Source: Steroidobacteraceae bacterium
GTDB lineage: Bacteria > Pseudomonadota > Gammaproteobacteria > Steroidobacterales > Steroidobacteraceae
NCBI GenBank assembly: GCA_027531255.1
Contig: JAPZRU010000012.1
Location: 157,829 to 221,828, forward strand
DNA length: 64,000 bases
Reading direction: 5' to 3'
The notes under the pieces are model-generated. The model was not told the origin of the DNA, searched no databases, and saw nothing but the letters and a program-made list of their open reading frames with translations. Shown here in pieces: positions 35,021-43,789 of the stretch (positions are counted from its first letter, which is position 1; each line of letters begins with the position of its first letter). The translations under genes were made by a program, and so were the position numbers.

Positions 35021-35031
35021 GTGCGTGCTCC

Positions 35032-35850
35032 TCAGGACCAGATCGGCAGGTCGAGCCACCAGGACCACCAGTCGGCCCAGCCGCGCGTCCAGAACGGACC
35101 GCTGATCACGATGCAGACGGCGCTCCAGAAGCCGGCGTTCAGCGCCAGGAACAGGCCGAGCCGGTGGATGCCGAGCGCGCCGATCGAGTAGCCGATCGCG
35201 TCGCGGAAGAACGTGTTCTCGTGCTCGGCGCCCTTCACCACGCCGCCGCGCTTCGGATTCGCGGTGGCGAGGATCAGCGAGCCGTGCAGCGCCAGCGCGA
35301 AGCAGGTGGTGAAGAAGAACGTCACCGCCAGCATGTGCGCCGGGTTGTAGTGGAAGTGCAGGTACTGGTAGCCGACGTTCGACACCCAGTCGAGGTGACT
35401 GAAGATGCCGTACGGGAACCCGTGGCCCCAGGCGCCCAGCAGCAGCGGCCGGATCACGACCAGCGTCACGTAGGCGAAGATCGCCACGCCGAACGCGAAC
35501 GGCACGTGGTAGCCCATGCCGAGTTTCCGGCAGATCTCGACTTCTCGCAGCGCCCAGGAGACGAAGGCGCCGATCGCGCAGATGGTGATCATCTGCCAGA
35601 GCCCTCCGTCCTGCAGCGGCGCGAGCGCGAGCCCGTAGCTCAGGTCCGGCGGCGCGATGTTGATCTGCCAGATGTTCCACGTCGGACCGATCGCGGCGCC
35701 GTAGAGGATCAGCGCGGTGCCTAGCACCGAGAAGAAGATCGTCGTCACGCCGAAGAAGCCGCAGTAGAACGGCCCGACCCAGAAGTCGAACAGGTCGCCG
35801 CCGAGCAGCGTCCCGCCGCGCACGCGGTATTTTCTTTCGAAGCTCAGCAT
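35032..35850 (-). CDS. pufL: Photosynthetic reaction centre L subunit
   Basis: The 272-residue five-helix subunit partners PufM and binds QB. It opens [20 protein letters not shown]. Pigment-ligand His are in [14 protein letters not shown], and the QB/iron side is in the [20 protein letters not shown] region. Length is normal. About 120 bp with stem-loops separate it from pufA. Confidence 0.98.
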   Translation of the reverse strand: MLSFERKYRVRGGTLLGGDLFDFWVGPFYCGFFGVTTIFFSVLGTALILYGAAIGPTWNIWQINIAPPDLSYGLALAPLQDGGLWQMITICAIGAFVSWALREVEICRKLGMGYHVPFAFGVAIFAYVTLVVIRPLLLGAWGHGFPYGIFSHLDWVSNVGYQYLHFHYNPAHMLAVTFFFTTCFALALHGSLILATANPKRGGVVKGAEHENTFFRDAIGYSIGALGIHRLGLFLALNAGFWSAVCIVISGPFWTRGWADWWSWWLDLPIWS

Positions 35851-35896
35851 CGCTGTGTCCTCGAGCTCTCGTTGTCAGTCACCCGCCGGGCGGGGT

Positions 35897-35958
35897 GGTG
35901 GCGGGCGGGGCCGGCGGCGCCGACTGTGCGTCGGTGTCGCCGGTCGCCTCCCGCCACC
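35897..35958 (-). ncRNA. Intercistronic stem-loop structure between pufA and pufL
   Basis: A 9-bp stem pairs GGTGGCGGG (35897-35905) with CCCGCCACC (35950-35958). Inside it lies a second hairpin (35913-35941) with a 5-bp CCGAC/GTCGG core that extends to 12 bp with two mismatches. In Rhodobacter, hairpins at this place stabilise the pufBA message relative to pufLM; the same role is likely here but not shown. Confidence 0.65.
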
Positions 35959-35972
35959 GGTCGCGAGCCACC

Positions 35973-36164
35973 TTACGGTGACGTCGCTCCGCCAGGCAGC
36001 GGGGCCTGCTGCATCTGCGTCTGCGCCGCGTTCGGGCCGTCGAGCCAGTTGAACGTGTTCGTGCTGAGCAGGATGAAGTGGATCAGCAGTGCCAGCGCGA
36101 ACAGGAACGTAGCCATAGCGACCAGCGCACGACGCGGATCGAAGAGCAACCAGATACGCCACAT
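35973..36164 (-). CDS. pufA: LH1 antenna alpha polypeptide
   Basis: A 63-residue single-helix antenna protein. [16 protein letters not shown] is the classic LH1-alpha N-terminus, and the bacteriochlorophyll ligand His is in [12 protein letters not shown]. The C-terminal tail is polar and Pro-rich. A very strong AAGGAGA ribosome site lies 7 bp upstream. It follows pufB by an unusual gap of about 210 bp. Confidence 0.97.
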   Translation of the reverse strand: MWRIWLLFDPRRALVAMATFLFALALLIHFILLSTNTFNWLDGPNAAQTQMQQAPLPGGATSP

Positions 36165-36167
36165 GTT

Positions 36168-36323
36168 TCAGTCTCCTTTGCTTTCGAAAACGGTCCATCG
36201 ACCCGCACCGCCCCCGAGGCACGCGTGGTGCCCGAGGTCGACGACGAGCAGCCGGAGGGCCGCGACCACCCGCGCGCACGCCCGGGCCAGTCCCGGGGAG
36301 ATCGCGTCGAACGAGTGGACCAC
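36168..36323 (-). CDS. Possible small ORF between pufB and pufA
   Basis: A 51-codon frame starts at GTG 36323 behind AGGAGAAGG, a good ribosome site with 4-5 bp spacing, and stops at TGA 3 bp before the pufA ATG. The peptide (VVHSFDAISPGLARA...) has no match I recognise. In such GC-rich DNA a frame of this length can be chance; the ribosome site and the exact fit before pufA are the arguments for it. It may only serve to keep ribosomes moving through the long spacer. Confidence 0.3.
   Translation of the reverse strand: MVHSFDAISPGLARACARVVAALRLLVVDLGHHACLGGGAGRWTVFESKGD
36281..36297 (-). repeat. GC-only hairpin in the pufB-pufA spacer
   Basis: CCCGGG-ccagt-CCCGGG forms a 6-bp all-GC stem with a 5-nt loop in the middle of the spacer. 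A second, weaker stem GGCAC/GTGCC lies at about 36218-36232. These might protect or process the pufB message; no terminator T-run is present. Confidence 0.55.
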
Positions 36324-36373
36324 GTGCCTTCTCCTGCCGTCGTGCCGAGCCGGTGCTCAGGCCGTCTTCTTCG

Positions 36374-36523
36374 TCAGAACCAAGGACGCCACTGCCACAG
36401 GAGGAAGTGGGCGACGATGGCGATCAGGGTGAAGACGATGAAGCCGGTGATGAACATCGAGTGGAACGCCTTCGCCTCGTCCGCGTTCAGGCCCGAGAGC
36501 GAGCTGCGTTTGTCATCAGCCAT
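36374..36523 (-). CDS. pufB: LH1 antenna beta polypeptide
   Basis: A 49-residue single-helix antenna protein. SGLNADEAKAFHSMFITGF and AIVAHFLLWQWRPWF carry the two expected His, the second being the bacteriochlorophyll ligand, and the C-terminal W-RPW aromatic patch of LH1-beta. A GGAGGTAA ribosome site precedes the ATG and overlaps the stop of the small upstream frame. It lies 118 bp after bchZ. Confidence 0.97.
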   Translation of the reverse strand: MADDKRSSLSGLNADEAKAFHSMFITGFIVFTLIAIVAHFLLWQWRPWF

Positions 36524-36528
36524 TGCGA

Positions 36529-36645
36529 TTACCTCCAGACGCCGGCCCGAAGGCCGTTGCCGCGCACGACCCGCGCGGCTTGGGTTTCCACGGCTGCAGC
36601 CGCCGTGAATGGGGTTCCGCCGTGGCGGAATTCGTCGTTGCTCAT
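36529..36645 (-). CDS. Possible 38-aa ORF between bchZ and pufB
   Basis: A 38-codon frame ([18 protein letters not shown]...) begins at an ATG that overlaps the bchZ stop by 4 bp (ATGA) and ends with a TAA inside the pufB ribosome site. This is where Rhodobacter has pufQ (about 75 residues), but there is no visible similarity and no membrane helix. It would couple pufB translation to bchZ. Coding status is uncertain. Confidence 0.4.
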   Translation of the reverse strand: MSNDEFRHGGTPFTAAAAVETQAARVVRGNGLRAGVWR

Positions 36646-38096
36646 GCCGGCACCGCCTCGCCGGCGCCGGCCGGCAGGTGCTCGGGGGCGACCTCGGCCG
36701 CACCGCGCGCACGGGCCTCGCGCTCCGCGGCGTCGCGCAGGCGCTTGGCGGCGGAGATCCGCACCAGCACCGGCTCGGTTTCGAGTCGCACGTCGAGCGC
36801 CGCCTTGGCCGCGTCGCTCCACGGCAGCTCGCGGTGCACCCGCGCCGGCGTCGGGTCGACGCGGTCGAGGTCGGTGCCGAGCGGCAGGATGCGGAACAGC
36901 GCGTCGAACAGCGCGTTGCAGACTTCCTGCACGAGGTAGGTGGCGCCGGCGTAGCCCATGAACGGCGTGCCGGTATGCCGACGGATGATCGCGCCCGGGA
37001 ACGAGGCCGGGACGTACGTCGACCGGCCGCCGATCTCCGCGGCGTACATGCGCTCGTTGAAGCTGCCGAACAGCACGAGCGGCGGCCGCGCATGCAGGGC
37101 CGCACGCACGGCCTCGTTGTCGGTCTTGCCGCCCGGCACCCGCGCCTGGGAGTAGGAGCACGGCAGCCCGAGCTCCGTCTCCAGGAAGTGGCGCACGCCG
37201 CGCGTGTAGGTCTCGTTGGCGACGATCGCGAAGCTCGCGGTACCGAAGAAGTCCTGCGTCACCGAGCGCCACAGGTCCCAGACCGGCTTGATCGTGGTGT
37301 GCTTCTCGCGCTCGATGAACGGCTCGGGGTCGAGGCCCGTGAGCTCGCCCAGCGTGCGCAGGAACTTCGTCGTCGAGTGCAGGCCGATCGGCGCCTGCAG
37401 GTACGGGCGCTCGAGCGTCTCGCAGAGCAGCCGCCCGAACTCGCGGTACAGGCAGACGTTGACGTCGGCGTCCGCGAGCCTCGGCACGTCCGCGAGGTGC
37501 GCGCCGAGCGGGAACACGAGGTTGACCTCGCAGCCGATGCCCTCGACCAGGCGGCGGATCTCCGCGAGGTCGGACGGCATGTTGAACGTGCCGTAGCACG
37601 GCCCGATCAGGTTGACCTTCGGCTTCGCACCCGAGGCGCGGATCTGCTCGACGGTGCGGGCCGCGGGGATCTTCTTCCGGCCGTACTCGGTCCAGAGCCA
37701 GAGCATCGCGCGGTTCGCGCTCTGCCACTGGTCCTCGTCGATCGTGCGCGGCAGGAAGCGCTGGATGTTCGTACCCTCGGGCGTCACGCCGCCGCCGATC
37801 ATCTCGGCGATCGAGCCGGTGACGACCACGGCGGGCAGGTCGGGGTCCAGCACCTTGTGCGCGCGCTTCATCGCGCCCTCGGTGCCGTGCTGGCCGAGTT
37901 CCTCTTCCGCGAGGCCCGTGACGACGATCGGCAGTTCGTGCGGAGGGAGCGCGTCCGTGTAGTGCAGCACGGAGGTGACCGGCAGGTTCTCGCAGCCCAC
38001 CGGGCCGTCGATGACGACCTGGAGGCCCTTGACCGCGGTGAAGACGTACACCGCGCCCCAGTAGCCGCCCGCGCGATCGTGATCGAGCACGAGCAT
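36642..38096 (-). CDS. bchZ: Chlorophyllide a reductase subunit Z
   Basis: The 484-residue NifK-like subunit of the reductase that converts chlorophyllide ring B to bacteriochlorophyllide. [22 protein letters not shown] and [19 protein letters not shown] with its cluster-side Cys are diagnostic. The ATG overlaps the bchY stop by one base (TGATG). The C-terminal about 30 residues are charged and Ala-rich. Confidence 0.97.
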   Translation of the reverse strand: MLVLDHDRAGGYWGAVYVFTAVKGLQVVIDGPVGCENLPVTSVLHYTDALPPHELPIVVTGLAEEELGQHGTEGAMKRAHKVLDPDLPAVVVTGSIAEMIGGGVTPEGTNIQRFLPRTIDEDQWQSANRAMLWLWTEYGRKKIPAARTVEQIRASGAKPKVNLIGPCYGTFNMPSDLAEIRRLVEGIGCEVNLVFPLGAHLADVPRLADADVNVCLYREFGRLLCETLERPYLQAPIGLHSTTKFLRTLGELTGLDPEPFIEREKHTTIKPVWDLWRSVTQDFFGTASFAIVANETYTRGVRHFLETELGLPCSYSQARVPGGKTDNEAVRAALHARPPLVLFGSFNERMYAAEIGGRSTYVPASFPGAIIRRHTGTPFMGYAGATYLVQEVCNALFDALFRILPLGTDLDRVDPTPARVHRELPWSDAAKAALDVRLETEPVLVRISAAKRLRDAAEREARARGAAEVAPEHLPAGAGEAVPA

Positions 38097-39565
38097 CAGA
38101 CGGGCTCCTCGGTCTTCTTCGCCTTGGCCGCCTTCTCGAGCTTGCGGCGGTAGGCTGCGCGGTACTCGGGATGCTCGGCGGGGCGGTCTTCCCAGACGCC
38201 CGCGGCGTCGCCGGTGCCGACGCCGCCGAAGAAGTCCTCCATCTGCTGGAAGCGCTCGCGGTTGGACAGCGCCGCGTTCACCACCTGCGCGAGCGAGCCC
38301 GCGCCCGCGACGCCCATCAGGGGCCGCGCGGAGATCAGGTTCGTGAAGTAGAGCGCCGGGGTGCGCGACTCCTTGGCCTTCTGCACCACCGGCGTCGTGC
38401 CGATCGCGAGATCCGGCTCGAACTCGCGGAACGCCGCGAGGTCCTGCTCGAGCGAGGCGCGGTACTGCACGTGCACGCCGCGCGCGGCCAGCCACTCGCG
38501 GTCCGGATCGGACCACGCGGTGCGCCCGCAGGCGGTGCCGACGTAACGGACGTCCGCGCCGCTCTCGACGAGCAGGCGGGCGACGAGGAGCTCCGAGCCC
38601 TCGTAGCCGGACAGCGTGATGCGACCGCGGATCGGCGCGGCCTGGAGCGCCGCGCGGATCGCGGGCAGCCACTTCGCCTTCGCGGCGTCGACGCGCGCGG
38701 TCTCGACGTTGCACGCGCGGCCGATCGATTCGAGCCAGTCCGCGGTGCCGTCGTGGCCGACCGGCGCGGAGGCGACGACCGGGCGGCCGGCGGTCTCGAA
38801 CTCGCGGATCGAGGCGGCGTAGAACGGGTGGATCGCGGCCACCGCGGCGCAGTCGAGCGCCGCGTAGAGCTCGCGCCACTCGCGGGTCGGCACGACCGGG
38901 CCGGTCGCGAGCCCGAGCGGCTCGAGCAGCATGCCGATGCCGACCGGGTCGGCCGGGAACATCTCGCCGAGCAGCGTGACGGTCGGCTTCTCGCCGCGGC
39001 CGCCCCGCGGCGCCTGCACCGGGCCCTGCTCGGCCTCCTCGCGCGCGTACTTGAGCATCGCGCCGGCGAGGACGTCCTTCGCTTCCGCGTGGGTCGGCAC
39101 GCCGAAGCCGGGCACGTCGATGCCGACGATGCGCACGCCGTCGATCTGCTTCGGCAGCAGCCGCAGCGGCACGCCGGAGGCGGTCGGCACGCACAGGTTG
39201 GTGACGACGATCGCGTCGTAGAGCGCCGGATCCGCGAGCTTGAACACCGCCTCGCGGATATCCTCGAACAGCTTGCCGGTGACGAGCGTCTCGGAGTTGA
39301 ACGGCACGTAGCCGACCGTGCGCTTCGCGCCGTAGAAGTGCGACGTGAACGTCAGCCCGTACACGCAGCACGCGGAGCCGGACAGCACGGTGGCGGTGCG
39401 GCGCATGCGCAGCCCGACCCGCAGCGAGCCGAACGCCGGGCACATGCTCTGCGGCTGGTCGTGCGGACCGGCGGGATAGTCCTTCGCGTAGCGCGCGAGG
39501 ACCTCTCTGCTCGCATCGGCGCTCGGGGCGCCCGCGGGGACCGGCTTGGGACGGCAGAGGCTCAT
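38096..39565 (-). CDS. bchY: Chlorophyllide a reductase subunit Y
   Basis: The 489-residue NifD-like subunit pairs with BchZ. Expected Cys segments include [40 protein letters not shown] and [14 protein letters not shown]. The segment [10 protein letters not shown] precedes the first. It begins 20 bp after bchX stops. This reductase can also have 8-vinyl reductase activity in some purple bacteria, which would explain the lack of bciA or bchJ here. Confidence 0.97.
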   Translation of the reverse strand: MSLCRPKPVPAGAPSADASREVLARYAKDYPAGPHDQPQSMCPAFGSLRVGLRMRRTATVLSGSACCVYGLTFTSHFYGAKRTVGYVPFNSETLVTGKLFEDIREAVFKLADPALYDAIVVTNLCVPTASGVPLRLLPKQIDGVRIVGIDVPGFGVPTHAEAKDVLAGAMLKYAREEAEQGPVQAPRGGRGEKPTVTLLGEMFPADPVGIGMLLEPLGLATGPVVPTREWRELYAALDCAAVAAIHPFYAASIREFETAGRPVVASAPVGHDGTADWLESIGRACNVETARVDAAKAKWLPAIRAALQAAPIRGRITLSGYEGSELLVARLLVESGADVRYVGTACGRTAWSDPDREWLAARGVHVQYRASLEQDLAAFREFEPDLAIGTTPVVQKAKESRTPALYFTNLISARPLMGVAGAGSLAQVVNAALSNRERFQQMEDFFGGVGTGDAAGVWEDRPAEHPEYRAAYRRKLEKAAKAKKTEEPV

Positions 39566-39585
39566 GGCAGTGCGTGCGCGCGCGG

Positions 39586-40614
39586 TCAGACCGCGTCGTA
39601 CACGACCTCCAGGGACGGCTTCTGCACCAGCGTGCCGCCGCACATGTCCTCGGGCGTCGCCGGCTCGAGCACGATGCCGCGCCCGACCGCGTCGCCCTTG
39701 AAGAGGCCGAGCAGCGCGTCCTGCGACAGTGGCTTCGGCCGCTGCGGCGGCGCGCCGGCGACGTTCGTGGCCAGCTGTTCGAACAGCGGGCCCCAGGTGT
39801 CGCCCGGCCGGCCGATGATCTGGTAGTTGGCGCTCTTGCGCCGGATCTCCTCGTGCGCCGGGATCGAGGCGAGCACCGGGATGCCGGCCGCGTCGGCGAA
39901 GGCCTGCGCCTCGCCGGTGCCGTCGTCCTTGTTGATCACCATGCCCGCGACGCCGACGTTGCCGCCGAGGTTGCGGAAGTACTCGACCGCCGAGCAGACG
40001 TTGTTCGCGACGTACAGCGACTGCAGGTCGTTGCTGCCGACGACGATGACCTTCTGGCACATGTCGCGGGCGATCGGCAGGCCGAAGCCGCCGCAGACCA
40101 CGTCGCCCAGGAAGTCGAGCAGCACGTAGTCGAAGCCCCACTCGTGGAAGCCGAGCTTCTCGAGCAGTTCGAAGCCGTGGATGATCCCGCGCCCGCCGCA
40201 GCCGCGGCCGACCTCGGGGCCGCCGAGTTCCATCGCGTAGACGCCGTCGCGCTTGAAGCAGACGTCGCCGATGCCGACCGGCTCGCCGGCGAGCTTCTTC
40301 TTGGAGCTCGTCTCGATGATCGTCGGGCAGGCCTTGCCGCCGAACAGGAGCGAGGTGGTGTCGCTCTTCGGGTCGCAGCCGATGAGCAGCACGCGCTTGC
40401 CCTGCTGCGCCATCATGTAGCTCAGGTTGGCGAGCGTGAAGCTCTTGCCGATGCCGCCCTTGCCGTAGATCGCTATGACCTGGGTGGCCTTGGTGACCGG
40501 CGCGACCGCCGGCTTCGCGGGCTCCTCCGCGGCCTCGGCGCGCAGGCGCTGCACGCGCGAGCGGTCGAGGAGCACGGTGACCGCGTTGCCCGACGTTGCA
40601 TTGCTAGGGCTCAT
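39586..40614 (-). CDS. bchX: Chlorophyllide a reductase iron protein
   Basis: The 342-residue NifH-like ATPase of the chlorophyllide reductase. The P-loop is [12 protein letters not shown] (about 48-59); cluster Cys are in GRGCGGRGI and [26 protein letters not shown] is typical of BchX rather than BchL. The ATG overlaps the bchC stop by 4 bp. Confidence 0.97.
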   Translation of the reverse strand: MSPSNATSGNAVTVLLDRSRVQRLRAEAAEEPAKPAVAPVTKATQVIAIYGKGGIGKSFTLANLSYMMAQQGKRVLLIGCDPKSDTTSLLFGGKACPTIIETSSKKKLAGEPVGIGDVCFKRDGVYAMELGGPEVGRGCGGRGIIHGFELLEKLGFHEWGFDYVLLDFLGDVVCGGFGLPIARDMCQKVIVVGSNDLQSLYVANNVCSAVEYFRNLGGNVGVAGMVINKDDGTGEAQAFADAAGIPVLASIPAHEEIRRKSANYQIIGRPGDTWGPLFEQLATNVAGAPPQRPKPLSQDALLGLFKGDAVGRGIVLEPATPEDMCGGTLVQKPSLEVVYDAV

Positions 40615-41597
40615 GCGCAGGCTCTCCAGTCGAGGACCATCTTGAGGCAGGCGGGATCGGTGAACGCCGTGCGGTAGGCGTCCGGCGCGCGCGTCGCGCT
40701 GACGCGGTGCGTGACCAGACCGGCGAGCGGGAGACGACCGGAGGACACGAGCACCTGCGCCGCGGCGAGGTCCTCGGGCTTCCACTCGGCCGCGACGCGC
40801 ACGCGCGCTTCCTTCATGAACGCCGCGGGGAACGCGAACGACAGGCGTTCGGCGTAGAAGCCGGCGAGCACGATTTCGCCGCCCGGCGCGAGCCGCGCGA
40901 CCAGCGAGTCGAGGATCCCGGCGTCGCCACTGACGTCGTAGATCGAACGGTAGTCGCGGCGCGGGTCCGCGTCCGGATGCAGCACCGCGTAGCCCGCCGC
41001 GCCCTGCGCACGGTCCGCGTTGCGCTCCCAGACCACCGGCTGCGCGCCGGCGCCGACCGCGAGGCGCGCCAGCAACCGGCCGAGCACGCCGTGGCCGACG
41101 ATGAGGTCGGGCGGCCGCGCGTGCGGCGCGTGGAGGGCATGAACGGCCGTGGCCGCCAGCGCCAGCAGCACACCGTCTTCGGCGAGCGTGTCCGGTAGCG
41201 GCGCGACGCGCTTGCCCGGCACCACGAGCCGCGCGCTCGCGCCCCCGAACAGGCCGCGCACGCCTTCGTGGCAACGGGCTCCGGGCACGAACACGCGCTC
41301 GCCGGCGCGGCGACCGGCCAGCGGACCGGCGGCCGCGATGCGGCCCACGGACTCGTAGCCGGGCACGAGGGGATAGCCGAGGCCGGGGAACGGCGGCATG
41401 CGGCCGGACCAGAGCAGGCGCTCGGTGCCGGTGCTGATGCCGCTGAACTCGACGTCGACGACGACGTCTTCCGGGCCCGGGGGCACGAGGCGCAGGCGAT
41501 CGACCCGGAGGCGCTCCGGTTCGTCCAGCACGACGGCCAGCGTGTCGAGCGAATGGCTCAACGGCGCGACCCCCCCAGTGTTTCGGTTGCCGAGCAA
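40611..41597 (-). CDS. bchC: Bacteriochlorophyllide a dehydrogenase
   Basis: The 328-residue MDR-type dehydrogenase oxidises the 3-hydroxyethyl group to the acetyl group of bacteriochlorophyll a. EFSGISTGTERLLWSGRMPPFPG, YPLVPGYESVG and LIVGHGVLGRLLARL (NAD(P)-binding) are diagnostic. The best start is TTG at 41597, because GGGAGG lies 6 bp upstream. An alternative TTG at 41561 with a G-run would remove 12 residues. It follows crtF with a promoter and PpsR-like sites in the 61-bp gap. Confidence 0.95.
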   Translation of the reverse strand: MLGNRNTGGVAPLSHSLDTLAVVLDEPERLRVDRLRLVPPGPEDVVVDVEFSGISTGTERLLWSGRMPPFPGLGYPLVPGYESVGRIAAAGPLAGRRAGERVFVPGARCHEGVRGLFGGASARLVVPGKRVAPLPDTLAEDGVLLALAATAVHALHAPHARPPDLIVGHGVLGRLLARLAVGAGAQPVVWERNADRAQGAAGYAVLHPDADPRRDYRSIYDVSGDAGILDSLVARLAPGGEIVLAGFYAERLSFAFPAAFMKEARVRVAAEWKPEDLAAAQVLVSSGRLPLAGLVTHRVSATRAPDAYRTAFTDPACLKMVLDWRACA

Positions 41598-41620
41598 GCG
41601 GCGCCTCCCTGGACCCCGAC

Positions 41621-41664
41621 TGTCACGATACGCTGACTCTGTCGAGTGTCAACTTCCATTAACG
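41621..41664 (-). promoter_or_regulatory. bchC promoter with two PpsR/CrtJ-like sites
   Basis: TGTCAACTTCCATTAACG (41647-41664) and TGTCACGATACGCTGACT (41621-41638) both fit TGT-N12-AC(A) with one mismatch. The first contains a minus-strand TTGACA (41652 to 41647), followed after 16 bp by TATCGT (41630 to 41625), a good -10 that sits inside the second site. The predicted start near 41618 gives a leader of about 20 nt. It overlaps the last codons of crtF. Confidence 0.7.
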
Positions 41665-42825
41665 CCGGTCGTCCAATTCCTGTTCAGGGGTGCGTGCAAC
41701 CAGCAGACCGGTCTGCAGCGGCTGCCGGGTCGGCACCTCCCGGACGTCGACGAAACCCGCACGGCCGAGCATTTCCCGGAGTTCCCGCACGGTCCGGGCG
41801 CGCCCTGCACGATGGCGGCCCATCGCCAACAGGTAGAAACCGAAATAGGCGTCGCCCACCGTTTCGGCGCCGGGGGTGCCCGCGAACGGCTCGGCCAGCA
41901 GCAGCGTGCCGCCGGGCGGCAGCGCCTCGCGGGCACGCCGCAACAGCAGGGCCACCGCCGCGTCGTCGTGGTCGTGGACCACGCGCACCAGGGACACGAC
42001 GTCGGCGCCGCGCGGCCACGGATCGCGGAAGAAGTCCCCGCCGACGGCCGTGGCCCGTGCGCCGAGACCGGCCTGCTCGAACGCTGCGCGCGCGCGCGCG
42101 GCCACCGGCGGCAGATCGAACAGCACGAGGCGCAGAGCGGGCGCACGGCGCGCGCAGGCGCGCAGGAACGTGCCGTCGCCGCCGCCGGCGTCGAGCAGGC
42201 ACGCGTGCCGGCCGAGCGGGTATGCGTCGAGCACGTCGGCCGCGACCAGTGGCTGCGAGCTCGACATCAGGCGCGTGTAGTCGACGACGCGCTCGCCCGC
42301 GAGACCGTCCAGCGGCGCATCGGCCGCGTAGGCCCAGTAGCGCTCGAGCCCGGTCGCGGTGCTCTCGCCGCGCAGCAGCGCGACCGGATCGCGCAGGTCG
42401 ACGTAGACGAGCGCGTGATGCTCGACCATCGCGCGCACGGCCTCGTTGCCGACCAGCACCGCGCCGAACGGCCCGAGTCCCCAGCGGCCGCGGGCCCGCG
42501 ACTCGACCAGTTCTAGCGCGGCCGCGGCCTTCAGCAGGCGCTCGCAGGCCGCGACGTCGAGCCCGAGTCGCGGCGCGAGCGCGGCGGCCTCGAGCGGCCC
42601 GCCGCGCAGCGCCTCGAACAGGTCGAGGCGCACGCACGCGAGCAGGACCTGCGAGTAGACGAAGCCGGCGCACAGGTCGAACAGCCGCCGCGCGCGGCGG
42701 CGCGCGAGCGCCCGCGTCAGCGGAAAGCCGGCGGCCCAGTGCCGGAAGCCCTCGCTCGCCAGCAGGCGATCGCGGAGGCGGCGCGGCGCGTCGAGCCAGC
42801 CGCCGGACACGGCGGCGGCGCTCAT
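41659..42825 (-). CDS. crtF: Demethylspheroidene/hydroxyneurosporene O-methyltransferase
   Basis: The 388-residue SAM enzyme methylates the 1-hydroxy group of acyclic carotenoids. An N-terminal dimerisation region with FVYSQVLLACVRLDLFEAL is followed by the SAM motif LLDAGGGDGTFLRAC and RVVHDHDD with the catalytic His/Asp area. FDLPPVAARA is typical of plant-type O-methyltransferases. The ATG overlaps crtE by 4 bp. Its 3' end reaches into the bchC promoter. Confidence 0.95.
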   Translation of the reverse strand: MSAAAVSGGWLDAPRRLRDRLLASEGFRHWAAGFPLTRALARRRARRLFDLCAGFVYSQVLLACVRLDLFEALRGGPLEAAALAPRLGLDVAACERLLKAAAALELVESRARGRWGLGPFGAVLVGNEAVRAMVEHHALVYVDLRDPVALLRGESTATGLERYWAYAADAPLDGLAGERVVDYTRLMSSSQPLVAADVLDAYPLGRHACLLDAGGGDGTFLRACARRAPALRLVLFDLPPVAARARAAFEQAGLGARATAVGGDFFRDPWPRGADVVSLVRVVHDHDDAAVALLLRRAREALPPGGTLLLAEPFAGTPGAETVGDAYFGFYLLAMGRHRAGRARTVRELREMLGRAGFVDVREVPTRQPLQTGLLVARTPEQELDDRR

Positions 42826-43694
42826 GCGGCGTTCCCGTGACGCAGGTGGCGCGGCACCAGCCGCACGGCCTGCGCGAGCACCAGCGCGCGCAGTTCCTGC
42901 GCGCCTGCGCACGGCGGAACCGCCTCCAGTGCGGCGGCGACGAGCGTGTCGAGCCGCCGCACCGCGCCGTCCAGGCCCAGTTCGTGCACGGCGTTCGGGC
43001 GCCCGAGCGCGGCGTCGCGACCGGTCGGCTTCCCGAGGGCGACCGGGTCCGCGGCGACGTCGCGCACGTCGTCGGCGACCTGGTAGGCCTCGCCGAGCCG
43101 TTCGCCGAGGAGCCGCCACGGCGGTGCGTCGTGACCGGCGGCAGCCGCGCCCGCGGCCGTGGCCGCCGCGAACAGCGCGCCGGTCTTCGCGCGCTGGTAG
43201 TCGGCGAGGCGGACCGCGGACTCGGACTCCCAGCCCTGCCCGGCGCAGAGGCCGCTCGGCATGCCGGTGCCCGCGGCGAGCGTGAGCACGAGCCCGGGCA
43301 GACGCGCGGGGTACCGCGCGCCCGCGAGCGCGAGCGCCTCGAACGCGAGGACGATCAGCGTGTCCCCGGCGAGCACGGCCCGCGGCTCGCCGTACACGCG
43401 GTGCGTGGTGGCGCGGCCGCGGCGCGTGGCCGCGTCGTCGAAGCACGGCAGGTCGTCGTGGATCAGCGAGGCGCAGTGGATGAGTTCGACCGCGGCCGCG
43501 GCCGCGTCGGTGAGGTCCGGAGCGTCCTCGCCGCAGGCCTGCGCGACCGCGAGACACAGGCGCGGTCGCAACCGCTGCCCACCCGGGAAGACGGCGTAGC
43601 GGAGGGCTTCGGCGAGGCCGGGCGGGCTTCCCGCCCCCTGCGCCCGGTCGACGAGGTGGGCCAGGGCCCGATCGATACGCACTGCAGCGTCCAT
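42822..43694 (-). CDS. crtE: Geranylgeranyl diphosphate synthase
   Basis: The 290-residue prenyl synthase makes the C20 precursor for carotenoids and the bacteriochlorophyll tail. The first Asp-rich motif is HDDLPCFDDA, the second is VADDVRD, and the conserved GGQRLRPRL lies near residue 38. It is the first gene of the crtEF-bchCXYZ-puf superoperon and is divergent from crtC. Confidence 0.96.
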   Translation of the reverse strand: MDAAVRIDRALAHLVDRAQGAGSPPGLAEALRYAVFPGGQRLRPRLCLAVAQACGEDAPDLTDAAAAAVELIHCASLIHDDLPCFDDAATRRGRATTHRVYGEPRAVLAGDTLIVLAFEALALAGARYPARLPGLVLTLAAGTGMPSGLCAGQGWESESAVRLADYQRAKTGALFAAATAAGAAAAGHDAPPWRLLGERLGEAYQVADDVRDVAADPVALGKPTGRDAALGRPNAVHELGLDGAVRRLDTLVAAALEAVPPCAGAQELRALVLAQAVRLVPRHLRHGNAA

Positions 43695-43722
43695 GGGCGG
43701 TCTCCCGACCGTTCAGCAGCAG

Positions 43723-43766
43723 TGTACATTCCGCTTGTCATTTTGCTACGTCAAGCTGACGATACA
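43723..43766. promoter_or_regulatory. Three phased PpsR/CrtJ-like sites between crtE and crtC
   Basis: Three 18-bp sites with one mismatch each to TGT-N12-ACA start exactly 13 bp apart: 43723-43740 (TGT...TCA), 43736-43753 (TGT...TCA) and 43749-43766 (CGT...ACA). They fill the 95-bp gap between the divergent crtE and crtC. A minus-strand TTGACG at 43754-43749 could be the crtE -35; -10 boxes are not clear. Confidence 0.55.
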
Positions 43767-43789
43767 AACCCTTCTCGCGGGAGACGGCC

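Noticed and set aside
36529..36645. pufQ
   Set aside because: The position fits, but the 38-codon frame is half the usual length and shows no PufQ-like sequence or membrane helix.
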